The translations under genes and the position numbers were made by a program. A DNA stretch of 46,336 nt from Candidatus Aenigmatarchaeota archaeon (lineage in GTDB: Archaea; Aenigmatarchaeota; Aenigmatarchaeia; CG10238-14), in the NCBI GenBank assembly GCA_030018415.1, contig JASEGC010000005.1, positions 1-46,336 of the forward strand, given 5' to 3'. The stretch's first letter is position 1, and every line of letters begins with the position of its first letter. Shown here in pieces: positions 1 to 7,491 of this stretch. The notes under the pieces were generated by a model, which worked only from the letters and a program-made list of their open reading frames with translations, was not told the DNA's origin and ran no database searches.

Positions 1-2
1 TT

Positions 3-215
3 GCTGATTTGGGATTGAACAGTATACCACATTTTGCTAAGTGTATGAAAGGCAGATCAGGTTATTTCTTGCTAAAAACATTCCCAGAATTGAAGAGAAA
101 ATACTTCTGGGGTTCAGGTTTCTGGTCGTCTGCTGTCTACTTCGATAGTGTGGAAAGGGATGAGGACCAGATGAGAAATTACGTTAGAAAGCAGGGTAAT
201 ACCACTGGTCTTTGA
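3..215 (+). pseudogene. tnpA: IS200/IS605-type transposase TnpA, C-terminal part (cut by window edge)
   Basis: The reading frame is open from the left edge of the window, so the upstream part is not visible. The text KGRSGYF, FPELKRKYFWGSGFWSSAVY and MRNYVRKQ matches the C-terminal half of the single-strand HUH transposases of the IS200/IS605 group, where the tyrosine in the last motif (NYVRKQ) is the DNA-attacking residue. These enzymes cut and join single-stranded transposon ends at small hairpins. No hairpin end and no tnpB follow the stop codon; a TATA-like box and the next gene begin directly after it. Whether the transposase is intact upstream cannot be told from here. Family recognition is fairly secure, activity unknown. 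Confidence 0.8.
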
Positions 216-261
216 CTGGATATTTATAAAAGATTTAAAGAATTTCTCTAAAAGATTATAA

Positions 262-1041
262 ATGAAATTTGGAATATCTTCATCAATCTATGAAGCCAAA
301 TTCAGAGATTTAGCAAAAAAAAGTAAAGAATTGGATAAACTCTACCTCGAATACATAGATTCCATCGTAAACTTTGCTTTAAAACACAAACTTAAAATAA
401 TAGAAATTTCAGGGCTTTTGAATAATATTTCGGAAATCCTACCGCCTTTAGTTGGTGAGATAAAGAAGAGAATTAAAACTTTCGAAGAAGTTTCATTCCA
501 TCTACCAGTGAACTTCAGGCCAATAGAAGAAACTAAGACAAGCATCTCAGCAGCAAAGCAACTTGGCGCAAAAGTAATAGTTTACCATCCAGATTATGAG
601 ATTTCTCCTTTCAAGACAGAGGAAGAAAGGAGAGAAAAGATTCTAGAGTTGGTATCCTTCTGCGAGAGTCATGGCTTAATGCTCTGTTTAGAAAACTTAC
701 CTTTGGAAAATAAAAACTTTCACAAGCCAGAAGAATTCGATTTTTATATCGAAAAGGGTGCTTTCCTTACTTTAGACACGGGCCATGCTGTTATTTGCAG
801 TATAGATCCGATAGAATTTTTGGATAGGTTTGGGAATAAAGTGAGGAACATTCATCTTCAGAGTGGCATCAGAGGAGCGCCAGACATACATTATGCTCTC
901 GGGAATGGAGATTTTGACTACCTAAACTTTTTCAAAAAGTTGAAAGAAATCAAATATGATGGTCTTTTAATATTAGAATTATTATCCGAGAAGACTGCCT
1001 TGGATAGCCTAAATCAACTTAAATTTATGCAACTTATCTGA
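262..1041 (+). CDS. Sugar isomerase/AP endonuclease 2-like TIM barrel protein
   Basis: This 259-residue protein has the sequence pattern of the xylose isomerase-like/AP endonuclease family 2 TIM barrel: strand-end motifs SFHLP, VYHPDY, CLENLP, LTLDTGHA and HLQSG...DIHYALGNGDFDY supply the His, Glu and Asp residues that bind a divalent metal in this superfamily. Members are either sugar epimerases/isomerases or endonuclease IV; the full ligand set typical of endonuclease IV is not obvious, so an epimerase/isomerase of unknown substrate is more likely. A TATA-like ATTTATAAAAG about 30 nt before the ATG suggests a leaderless message. It converges on the ribosomal cluster B ending at 1164. Confidence 0.8.
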   Translation: MKFGISSSIYEAKFRDLAKKSKELDKLYLEYIDSIVNFALKHKLKIIEISGLLNNISEILPPLVGEIKKRIKTFEEVSFHLPVNFRPIEETKTSISAAKQLGAKVIVYHPDYEISPFKTEEERREKILELVSFCESHGLMLCLENLPLENKNFHKPEEFDFYIEKGAFLTLDTGHAVICSIDPIEFLDRFGNKVRNIHLQSGIRGAPDIHYALGNGDFDYLNFFKKLKEIKYDGLLILELLSEKTALDSLNQLKFMQLI

Positions 1042-1163
1042 CCCGAGTTACTTTTTCACTTTCCTTTTTTCTTATGTTTTTTCTTCGTGCTATTCCCATG
1101 ATTATTTTATCTCTTACAAGAACAAAAAATCTATCTGATTATTGGGTTGATTTTGGAAAAATC

Positions 1164-2042
1164 TCACATATTATTTAGAAGTCGTATACTGTGTAGATTC
1201 TTTAACGCATTAAACGTGGCTTTGACGAGGTTCATTCTGGTGGCAGTATCGCCGATGCTCTGTCCCCATACGTCTTTTATTCCAGCAAGACTCAGAATCT
1301 TTTTACTCTCATCGTTAACTGCTAAACCAATCCCTTTAGGGGCAGGTAACAAGGTAATTTTCACAGATCCTTCTTTTCCTGTTGTTTTAAAAGGAATGGA
1401 ATGAGGTTCTCCACACCCGCATTCCCACGAACCACAACCTCTAGGAACCTTTATTATGCTTAATTTTGCCTTTTTTATCGCTTTCTCGATTGTGTCCACA
1501 CTTTCTTTTCCACTCCCTTTACCTATTCCAACTATTCCATCTTTATTTCCCACGATAGCGAAGGCAGTAGTAGTATACCTTCTACCTGACCTATGCATTT
1601 TTGCTGTAATTCTTAGTGGAGTCCTTTCTATTCCCCCACCTTTTCCAGGTCTACCACCTATGAAAACGAGTTCACTCTCTAAGTTTGGGATTAACTTGTC
1701 GATAATCTGAGGTTCTTTTATCTTACCCCCCTTATCTAGTATCTGGTTTATATCAGTGACCTCTCCTCTTAAAACAGCCTTTCCAAGGTTCGTTTTTGGA
1801 GTCCATTTTGCTAATTCTTCCTCTACTTTTGTTTCTACGATTTTTTCTGGAGGTTTTTCTTCCTCTGCTATTAACGCAGGTAATATCGGCTCTTCCTCTA
1901 CTATTTCTTCAACCACTTTTTCTTGTTTTTGTGTTGCTTCAGTTTTCACTTCTTCTTTATTTTCCAGAACTTTCACTTCTTGTTTAATCTCTTTCGGTTT
2001 ATCTTCCTTTTCGACTTTCTTCTCTTCTTTTTTTTCAGGCAT
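1164..2042 (-). CDS. rps5: Small ribosomal subunit protein uS5, with charged N-terminal extension
   Basis: uS5 lies at the mRNA entry/decoding side of the 30S subunit. Residues from about 78 (AKWTPKTNLGKAVLRGEV) to the end are typical archaeal uS5, including GGRPGKGGG, SGKESVDTIEKAI and the C-terminal SIGDTATRMN segment. The first ~77 residues are an unusual low-complexity Lys/Glu/Val-rich extension. The start is ATG, 4 nt after the uL18 stop, so translation is probably coupled. It is the last gene of cluster B; uL30 and uL15, which usually follow, are not in the window, and the next gene is convergent. Confidence 0.95.
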   Translation of the reverse strand: MPEKKEEKKVEKEDKPKEIKQEVKVLENKEEVKTEATQKQEKVVEEIVEEEPILPALIAEEEKPPEKIVETKVEEELAKWTPKTNLGKAVLRGEVTDINQILDKGGKIKEPQIIDKLIPNLESELVFIGGRPGKGGGIERTPLRITAKMHRSGRRYTTTAFAIVGNKDGIVGIGKGSGKESVDTIEKAIKKAKLSIIKVPRGCGSWECGCGEPHSIPFKTTGKEGSVKITLLPAPKGIGLAVNDESKKILSLAGIKDVWGQSIGDTATRMNLVKATFNALKNLHSIRLLNNM

Positions 2043-2046
2043 GATT

Positions 2047-2613
2047 TCAACCTTTCATTACATTCGATTTTACTTTTTCAAACATTTCCATTAGCTTCTC
2101 TGGTTGAGATACTGAAAACTGTTTCTTGTACAACTTTTCGTCCTCTTTTTTAAGTTTTTCAGCATACTCCATGATATGTTTTCCCGCTATCCTTTCTTCA
2201 GAGGGGAGAATGTCTGGAGAGTGAGGAATCGATAAACCAGCGTCCAAGCTTCCTTTCAACGTGGCATAAATTCTTGATCCTTTAACATTCTTATGAAGTC
2301 CTGCATCAAGGATAACAGAATCTATCCTCTTTTTTAAGGCTCTTTTACCTATCAACAGCCCGACTAAATAGGCGGCAATCGTGTTATCTGTCGGCCCAAG
2401 CCATCCAAATTTACTCAACTCTTGTGATGAAGCAGAGACTATAGTTTTATCACCCTTTGCGTTGAATTCAACTATCTGTACTCTCATATGTTTCAACGAC
2501 TTTCTCACGACCAATCTCATTCTCTTCGAGTAGAGAAATCTCAATCTTTTTCTGTAGTCAGTCTTTCTTTTTAACCTTCTCTTGAACGGTATTCTGTACC
2601 TAGGCCCCTTCAT
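2047..2613 (-). CDS. rpl18: Large ribosomal subunit protein uL18
   Basis: uL18 binds 5S rRNA in the central protuberance. The 188-residue product has the family signatures TDYRKRLRFLYSKRMRLVVR near the N-terminus, followed by AAYLVGLLIGKRAL, VILDAGLHK and GSRIYATLKGSLDAGL. Its start overlaps the end of eL19 by 14 nt and its stop is 4 nt from the uS5 start, a tight operon arrangement in standard archaeal order. Confidence 0.96.
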   Translation of the reverse strand: MKGPRYRIPFKRRLKRKTDYRKRLRFLYSKRMRLVVRKSLKHMRVQIVEFNAKGDKTIVSASSQELSKFGWLGPTDNTIAAYLVGLLIGKRALKKRIDSVILDAGLHKNVKGSRIYATLKGSLDAGLSIPHSPDILPSEERIAGKHIMEYAEKLKKEDEKLYKKQFSVSQPEKLMEMFEKVKSNVMKG

Positions 2614-3037
2614 GCAACACCAACTTCTGTTTTAAGTATTGTTTTAAGTGTGACTTACTCCTGAAAGCACCACTCTTGATCAGATAGTAAGTCTTTCTGT
2701 AAGTTCTCTTATCTATCTTCCCCTCATCTCTAAACTCTCTTAACATTCTTCTCAACGGTCTGATCGTATTAATCCATCTTTCTTTTTTCGTTAGTATTGC
2801 TCCGAAAGATCCTTTTCTCTTCCCCGGGCCTTTCCTTCTCTTTTTTTTGTGGAGAACAGGTTTTTTTATCTTAGTTCTCTGGACTTTAATGTAGCCATGA
2901 GAAATCATCTTCTTTATGTCTGATCTCGTTATGGCATTCTTTATATCCTCCAAGTGTTCTGAATCCATGACTATTCTTGTCTCACCGACTTTCAATATTT
3001 CAGCCGCTAATCTTCTTTGAAGAGATAAACTACCCAT
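2600..3037 (-). CDS. rpl19e: Large ribosomal subunit protein eL19
   Basis: Archaeal/eukaryotic-specific large subunit protein. LSLQRRLAAEILKVGETRIV at the N-terminus and HKKKRRKGPGKRKGS with WINTIRPLRRMLREFRD in the middle are characteristic. The 145-residue length is normal for Archaea. A GTGATG sequence just before the ATG serves as ribosome binding site. It lies between eL32 and uL18 as in other archaeal spc-type clusters. Confidence 0.96.
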   Translation of the reverse strand: MGSLSLQRRLAAEILKVGETRIVMDSEHLEDIKNAITRSDIKKMISHGYIKVQRTKIKKPVLHKKKRRKGPGKRKGSFGAILTKKERWINTIRPLRRMLREFRDEGKIDKRTYRKTYYLIKSGAFRSKSHLKQYLKQKLVLHEGA

Positions 3038-3041
3038 AACA

Positions 3042-3413
3042 TCACTCGTTTAGTAATTTGATCTTGAGTTCTTTAGCTCTTTCTACTATGAGCTTTCTTT
3101 TCTTTCCTCCAACCTTACTGGATATTCTTCCAGCTTCTTTTTCCCTATCAACCCCCTCAAGATCTTTCAAGTTTTGTATTAAAACTTCTTTGAAACCAGA
3201 AGGATGCAAACCTCTAAATTCTCTGGGAGCACCATATCCTACATTTGGCATTGAACCTTTTGATTTCTCTTTTACTTTCAGTTTTGAGTGCATCCCTCTT
3301 GGTCTTCTCCATGCTTTTCCCACTCTTTTTAAGTAAGTCCTACCTTGCCTCATGAACTTTGGTTTCTTTCTTGGGTTGACCAAATCAATCTCCCTCAACT
3401 TTATAAATACCAT
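3042..3413 (-). CDS. rpl32e: Large ribosomal subunit protein eL32
   Basis: Recognised from RKKPKFMRQGRTYLKRVGK, WRRPRGMHSKLKVKEKSK and YGAPREFRGLHPSGF, the conserved core of eL32, a 23S rRNA-binding protein absent from Bacteria. At 123 residues it is near the usual archaeal length. The ATG used here makes its first 29 nt overlap the uL6 end; the segment before KKPKF is variable in the family, so a slightly later start cannot be excluded. Confidence 0.94.
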   Translation of the reverse strand: MVFIKLREIDLVNPRKKPKFMRQGRTYLKRVGKAWRRPRGMHSKLKVKEKSKGSMPNVGYGAPREFRGLHPSGFKEVLIQNLKDLEGVDREKEAGRISSKVGGKKRKLIVERAKELKIKLLNE

Positions 3414-3915
3414 CTTGGAATATTCTTCTGTCGTACTTACTTATTCTGCATGCTTGCTCGATGTTTCCACAAGTTTGGCCAACATCTTCCTTGCTCGGGC
3501 CTGTAAGAATTATATCTTGTCCTTTCACCTCTACTTTCGTATTGCCAACAATCTTCGCACTCCTTGGGACACTCTCCCCCAAAAAGTTTTGAATTTGAAC
3601 TTCATTTCCTTCAACCTTCACAGTTATGGGGAAATGTGAATAGACCACTCTCATCTTGTAAGTATAACCCTCTGTCACTCCTTTAATCATGTTCTTTATG
3701 TGAGCTATCATAGTTCCAACCATTGCCCTGACTTTTTTTCTGTCAGATGTTGACATTACAACTATTTTATTATCCTTTTTTTCGATCTTTATATCAAAAA
3801 AATACTTGAATTCTTTTTTAATTTCTCCCCTTTGGCCAGAGACTTTTACACACTTATTCTGGATTTCGACGTTCACGTTCTCAGGAATTGTTAATTCTTT
3901 TTCCATCGGTATCAC
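3385..3915 (-). CDS. rpl6: Large ribosomal subunit protein uL6
   Basis: uL6 sits near the factor-binding site of the 50S subunit. The 176-residue product has the two-repeat uL6 fold signature, with KGVTEGYTYKMRVVYSHFP in the middle and GPSKEDVGQTCGNIEQ...DRRIFQDGIY at the C-terminus. The start codon lies directly after the uS8 stop and the 3' end overlaps eL32 by 29 nt. An internal ATG at codon 4 (MEKELTIPENV) is an equally plausible start. Confidence 0.96.
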   Translation of the reverse strand: MIPMEKELTIPENVNVEIQNKCVKVSGQRGEIKKEFKYFFDIKIEKKDNKIVVMSTSDRKKVRAMVGTMIAHIKNMIKGVTEGYTYKMRVVYSHFPITVKVEGNEVQIQNFLGESVPRSAKIVGNTKVEVKGQDIILTGPSKEDVGQTCGNIEQACRISKYDRRIFQDGIYKVEGD

Positions 3916-4302
3916 TCAGAAAACATAAGCCAATAACTTACCACCAAGCTTTTGTTTTTTTGCCTCTTCATGGGTCATCAATCCTTTTGTCGTCGAGACT
4001 ATTAATATTCCAAATTCCCTGGCTGGTAAGAATCTTTTCTCCCATTTTTCAAATTCATCTATTTTTACTGAATATCTTGGTTTGATGACGTTGCAATCGT
4101 TCACTTTTCCTCTCAATTCAACCTTGAACTTCCCTGACCTACCATCGTCAATAAACTCAAGCACACCTATATAACCTTGCTTCTGCATTAATTTTAAAAC
4201 TTCTTTCACTAGGTTAGAGGCAGGTGTAATGCAATCCCTCTTACCAATCCTGTCAGCATTCTTTATCGTAGATAAAACATCTGCAAGAGTATCGTGTCTC
4301 AT
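3916..4302 (-). CDS. rps8: Small ribosomal subunit protein uS8
   Basis: uS8 is a primary 16S rRNA-binding protein. [20 protein letters not shown] at the start and [13 protein letters not shown]-type C-terminal segment (here [20 protein letters not shown]) are diagnostic. The 128-residue length is typical. It is the first gene of cluster B; in most archaea uS14 is directly upstream, but here uS14 is at 28577 on the other strand, so the transcription unit begins afresh at this gene. Confidence 0.96.
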   Translation of the reverse strand: MRHDTLADVLSTIKNADRIGKRDCITPASNLVKEVLKLMQKQGYIGVLEFIDDGRSGKFKVELRGKVNDCNVIKPRYSVKIDEFEKWEKRFLPAREFGILIVSTTKGLMTHEEAKKQKLGGKLLAYVF

Positions 4303-4304
4303 GT

Positions 4305-4350
4305 TCCCACAAATAATAGTATTAGATTTACTAAGTAAAGTTTATTAAAG
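4305..4350 (-). promoter_or_regulatory. Probable promoter of ribosomal cluster B
   Basis: On the minus strand an AT-rich TTTAATAAAC stretch (about 4335-4347) stands some 35-45 nt before the uS8 ATG, suitable for a TATA box with a short leader. The cluster lost its usual upstream neighbours, so it needs its own promoter. Assigned only from position and base composition. Confidence 0.4.
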
Positions 4351-4511
4351 TTTTCAAAGTTATCTGAAAATTCTTTTTACTTGAAAGTACTGTTCATTAG
4401 TATTTATTATTATTAAAACCCGAAAAGGTCACAAAGGAAATGAATTTTTTATGGTTTTTAATCCCATTTTTTTGATTCTTTATATTCATTAACCATCCCA
4501 GGTATCCATTT

Positions 4512-4735
4512 TCAAATATCTTCTAATAATTCTCTTTTATACGGACCCAGGACATCAGATTTATTTACTATTTCCGCTGCATGGTATACCAACTGAATGT
4601 CCTAATCTTTTCTGACGCCCTAAACTTTCACCGCTCAACTCTTTTATACCTTGATAGAGTTTATCAAGTCCTGGTTTGATTTTTTCTGGAGAATACTCTT
4701 TAATTTTCCTAATGCTCTTAATTTGAATTACCAAA
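4512..4735 (-). pseudogene. Decayed gene of unknown family, frameshifted
   Basis: On the minus strand two frames hold protein-like text that reads as one gene interrupted by a shift near 4590: KIKEYSPEKIKPGLDKLYQG, then IKELSGESLGRQKRLGHSVG, then, in the next frame, YHAAEIVNKSDVLGPYKREL with a stop at 4512. No start codon precedes it. The product family is not recognised. The rest of the stretch 4303-4774 holds only the uS8 promoter and AT-rich sequence. Confidence 0.4.
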
Positions 4736-4745
4736 AAAATAACAA
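4731..4745 (-). terminator. Oligo-T run after tRNA-Gly
   Basis: About 35 nt downstream of the tRNA on the minus strand there is a run of seven T residues (TTATTTTTTTGG). Archaeal transcription often ends at such T-runs without a hairpin. Confidence 0.4.
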
Positions 4746-4774
4746 TAAATGTTCTCTGATTCTCGTTGTTTCTA

Positions 4775-4860
4775 TGCGCCAGACGGGATTTGAACCCGTG
4801 TTACGAGCTAACTTCATAGTTTGGAAGGCTCGGATCTTAACCAGGCTGGACCACTGGCGC
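4775..4860 (-). tRNA. tRNA-Gly (anticodon UCC) with a 12-nt intron at 37/38
   Basis: The minus strand folds as a cloverleaf: acceptor GCGCCAG/CTGGCGC, D-arm beginning GTCC with loop AGCCTGGTTA, anticodon stem CGAGC/GCTCG, variable TAAC, T-arm ACGGG-TTCAAAT-CCCGT, discriminator A, no encoded CCA. Between the anticodon stem strands there are 19 nt instead of 7. Removing AACTATGAAGTT (4810-4821) after A37, the canonical archaeal intron site, leaves loop CTTCCAA with anticodon UCC at 4823-4825. Loop, anticodon stem and A73 all match tRNA-Gly. The intron is itself a perfect 4-bp hairpin (AACT/AGTT, loop ATGA), near the lower size limit for archaeal tRNA introns. The mature tRNA is 74 nt. Confidence 0.93.
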
Positions 4861-4882
4861 ATCTATTTTTAAAATATCTTTT

Positions 4883-4895
4883 AATTTATTTAAGT
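4883..4895 (-). promoter_or_regulatory. TATA box of tRNA-Gly
   Basis: CTTAAATAAATT on the minus strand ends about 22-34 nt before the tRNA 5' end, the expected archaeal TATA position for a transcript starting a few bases before the mature tRNA. Confidence 0.5.
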
Positions 4896-4925
4896 TGTAG
4901 AATGCCAATAAATAGGAATATTTTT

Positions 4926-5105
4926 TCAGGTAAATTCAAAAAAGTATTTTAATGCTTCTGCTACGTTAGAAACTTCTTCTACTTGTATGCCGATTTCTTT
5001 TTCGACGTCGATCTTTTCTGCTTTGTATTCTATTGAGATAATTGTATTTCTTAAGCACAGAAAAGCTATCTCTGAATACTCTAAATAATAAAAGATTGGA
5101 TTTTA
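4926..5105 (-). pseudogene. C-terminal relic of an unknown protein
   Basis: A minus-strand frame of about 59 codons has coding-like text (FYYLEYSEIAFLCLRN, then SIEYKAEKIDVEKEIGIQV and EEVSNVAEALKYFFEF) with a stop at 4926-4928 but no start codon upstream. It looks like the 3' end of a lost gene. I do not recognise the family with any certainty. The following 5106-5353 has further short coding-like pieces on both strands (for example FTRELFDRSWSREDLKNLGL on the plus strand) that cannot be assigned. Confidence 0.35.
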
Positions 5106-5353
5106 AAATATATTTCCTCTTGATGAAATTTAGAAAATAGAGGTGGGAAGTTTTTTTCTTCTCCCAGGAATTTTACAAGAGAATTGTTTGATAGAAGTTG
5201 GAGCCGAGAAGATTTGAAAAATCTAGGCCTTATCTTACGTCCGAAATTGAGAAAAAAGCTTAAGGAATTTGTATCAGTTGTGATTTTCCCATCCTCAAGC
5301 TTGCTATAAGCAAGATGCGCAGCATGATTTATATTTCTCTTTTCAGCATAAAT

Positions 5354-6718
5354 TTATTTCAGGAATTTTTCTTCCAATTCCTTCAGATAATTAACTGATT
5401 CTTTAACATCGGAGAATAGCTTTTCCACCCTCTCTATATGACCCTTCTTTATCTTCTTTTCCTTCTCCGATCTGGCAACTTCGTTTGCTGGTGCGATCAG
5501 CTGAATTGCATACCTCAGACTCGTCCTAGTTCCGATCTGGGTCAAGTATTCCAAAGCTTCCCTATCTAAATCTATCTTCTCCGCTTCAGCCTTTATCTCA
5601 AGTATCTTTTTGATCTCATCAGCTTTGTAAGGTTTTGTGTTTATTATCAACAGCCTATCCAGAAGGTCTAAGGGCATGCCATGAGGAGATCTTATATCAG
5701 TTCCCTTTACAGTTGTCAAACCTCTGTTAGTAGCGAAAATGATTATCGGAGCAAGCTCTTGTTCCATCGCTCTGTTCAAGAAAGCAAAAGTTTCTATGTC
5801 AAGCATTGAGCATTCATCTATGAAGACAACGCCTGGGATTATTTCTGCTTTTTTCCCCTCAACCATCGCCTTAACCTCTTCATCCACGCTACATCTTACA
5901 TCACTGCTTATTTCCATCCTCTCCCTACCACCGAAAAGAAGACTGAACATGTCCATTCCAGATCTTGAACTAGCCATATCTAGATCATGCAAAGTCAGGA
6001 CGTAGACGAATTCTTTCTCCTTCATGACCGGACCTCTTGGAACATCTAACACTTGTGCCGCAGAGATATCGACTTTTTTCTCCTTCGCAGCCTCTTTACT
6101 CTTTCCCAGTTTTACTATTTTTCCTCCATCAACATCTATCTGTACAACATCTCCGGTTTCTATTCCTTGCTGGACTAATTGCATCGCAAAGGCTTGATCC
6201 ATCGTTAACTTCTTGCTCTCGTCCTTTGTCCCAAGTTTAATAGTTGCAGAAACTGGGATTTGTACGTAAGGATTATAGGGATGTTGTTGTTTTTCAATAT
6301 TGATCTCTTTTAATTCTCCTTCGTAGATCTTCCTCATCTCATGGATTCTGACGCCAATCGCTTTCCTCAAAGACTGAGTCAAGAATTCAGTCTTTTTGAT
6401 TTCAGAGGAATAGATCTCACTAGCAGCTATCGGAACAAGGGGGACATCCCTCCCAAGCTCCTTTGATATACCGATCGCCAGAGCAGTTTTCCCAGTTCCA
6501 GGAGGACCAGCAAACAGAACGGCCCTTCCTGCGAACTTTCCTTCCTTTATGAGTTTAACGATCAAACCAGCTGCCTCTCTCGCCTCGATCTGGCCGACCA
6601 TCCCTGAAGCAACAGGCTTCGCCTTCAAACCATCTAAGCCCAAGCCTGTGATATGAGAATGAGCTGCTATCCTCTCGAACTCTCTTATGGATTCGGGAAC
6701 TTCCCTAACTTCAGGCAT
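5354..6718 (-). CDS. TIP49/RuvB-like AAA+ ATPase
   Basis: A 454-residue archaeal homologue of RUVBL1/RUVBL2 (TIP49), AAA+ ATPases that form hexameric rings acting in chromatin remodelling and in the R2TP chaperone. Walker A is GPPGTGKT (residues about 71-78), Walker B VVFIDE (about 297-302), sensor region IIFATNRG follows, and the TIP49-specific insertion domain (about 120-280) lies between them, so length and architecture are complete. ATG at 6718 is preferred over the in-frame TTG at 6730 because GGTGAT (6721-6727) precedes it, although spacing is short. That site contains the stop of the upstream zinc-ribbon/HSP20-like gene, so the two are translationally coupled and probably work together. 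Confidence 0.95.
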   Translation of the reverse strand: MPEVREVPESIREFERIAAHSHITGLGLDGLKAKPVASGMVGQIEAREAAGLIVKLIKEGKFAGRAVLFAGPPGTGKTALAIGISKELGRDVPLVPIAASEIYSSEIKKTEFLTQSLRKAIGVRIHEMRKIYEGELKEINIEKQQHPYNPYVQIPVSATIKLGTKDESKKLTMDQAFAMQLVQQGIETGDVVQIDVDGGKIVKLGKSKEAAKEKKVDISAAQVLDVPRGPVMKEKEFVYVLTLHDLDMASSRSGMDMFSLLFGGRERMEISSDVRCSVDEEVKAMVEGKKAEIIPGVVFIDECSMLDIETFAFLNRAMEQELAPIIIFATNRGLTTVKGTDIRSPHGMPLDLLDRLLIINTKPYKADEIKKILEIKAEAEKIDLDREALEYLTQIGTRTSLRYAIQLIAPANEVARSEKEKKIKKGHIERVEKLFSDVKESVNYLKELEEKFLK

Positions 6719-6722
6719 AAGA

Positions 6723-7343
6723 TCACCCAATTAATTCAATCTTAAGGATACCGTCAACAAAACTCTTTTCTGAAATCTGAACATTTGGTTTAGTTGGAAT
6801 CAGTTTAAAGTATGCTTTATCATCAGAGAAAGCTTTCACTTCAAGGGACTGTTCCAATTTCTTTATCTCTATATCTTCTGATCTTTTTACTTCGGGGAGT
6901 TTTATGCTTATGATTTCCCTGTTTCCGATCCTTTCTATCTTAGTTTCTGGTTCCTCTGTAATTTTTGGGATTCTGGGTTTTCTTTCTAATTTCTCCTCTT
7001 CAACCTCTCTTATTCCCTCTCTAACACCAAGTTTCCTCTTTATCTCAGGTTCGAGTTTCTTGTATTCTCCTGAAGTCTTGATATCAACTTCTGGTTTCAT
7101 CCCTGTTCCACTTCTTATCGTTATGCTGATTCCTCCACCCCTGAAAGGTTTGATTCTTGGAAACTTAATGAAGCTTGGTCCGAACATCTTGTCTATTCTC
7201 TCGAACTCTTTCTCCACATCCTCGAAGATATCGTAAGGCCTTCTAACCTCGACTTTTCTCACTTTCTCTCCGCAGTAAGGACAAAAATGAAAATCACTTT
7301 TGATTTTTTTCTCGCAAAATGGGCACTCCTTATCGCCAAACAT
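6723..7343 (-). CDS. Zinc-ribbon protein with C-terminal HSP20/CS-like domain
   Basis: About 206 residues. The N-terminus has a four-Cys zinc ribbon, CPFC followed by CPYCG. The middle (about 70-150) is charged and low in complexity. The C-terminal ~75 residues (IERIGNREIISIKLPEVKRS, then IEIKKLEQSLEVKAFSDDKA and a final ISEKSFVDGILKIELIG) show the alternating strand pattern of the HSP20/p23 (CS) fold. It is the first gene of an operon with TIP49 and its stop lies inside the TIP49 ribosome binding site. In eukaryotic R2TP, RUVBL rings bind PIH1D1, which also ends in a CS domain, so this may be an adaptor for the archaeal ring; that role is inference. ATG at 7343 is chosen over a TTG three codons earlier. 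Confidence 0.75.
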   Translation of the reverse strand: MFGDKECPFCEKKIKSDFHFCPYCGEKVRKVEVRRPYDIFEDVEKEFERIDKMFGPSFIKFPRIKPFRGGGISITIRSGTGMKPEVDIKTSGEYKKLEPEIKRKLGVREGIREVEEEKLERKPRIPKITEEPETKIERIGNREIISIKLPEVKRSEDIEIKKLEQSLEVKAFSDDKAYFKLIPTKPNVQISEKSFVDGILKIELIG

Positions 7344-7491
7344 ATTAATCAACTCTGAAATTATTTTTCAAGATTTCAGTTTTTACTTCTGATGAAACAA
7401 TTGGTATAACCCCTATTCTCTATATGTAATTTTTATTGTGCATATAGCAATTAAAAATATTTTCCTATTTATCTTTATCTCTTTAAAATGA

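Noticed and set aside
3-261. Complete IS200 element with right end
   Set aside because: No subterminal hairpin after the transposase stop; the next gene's promoter starts at once.
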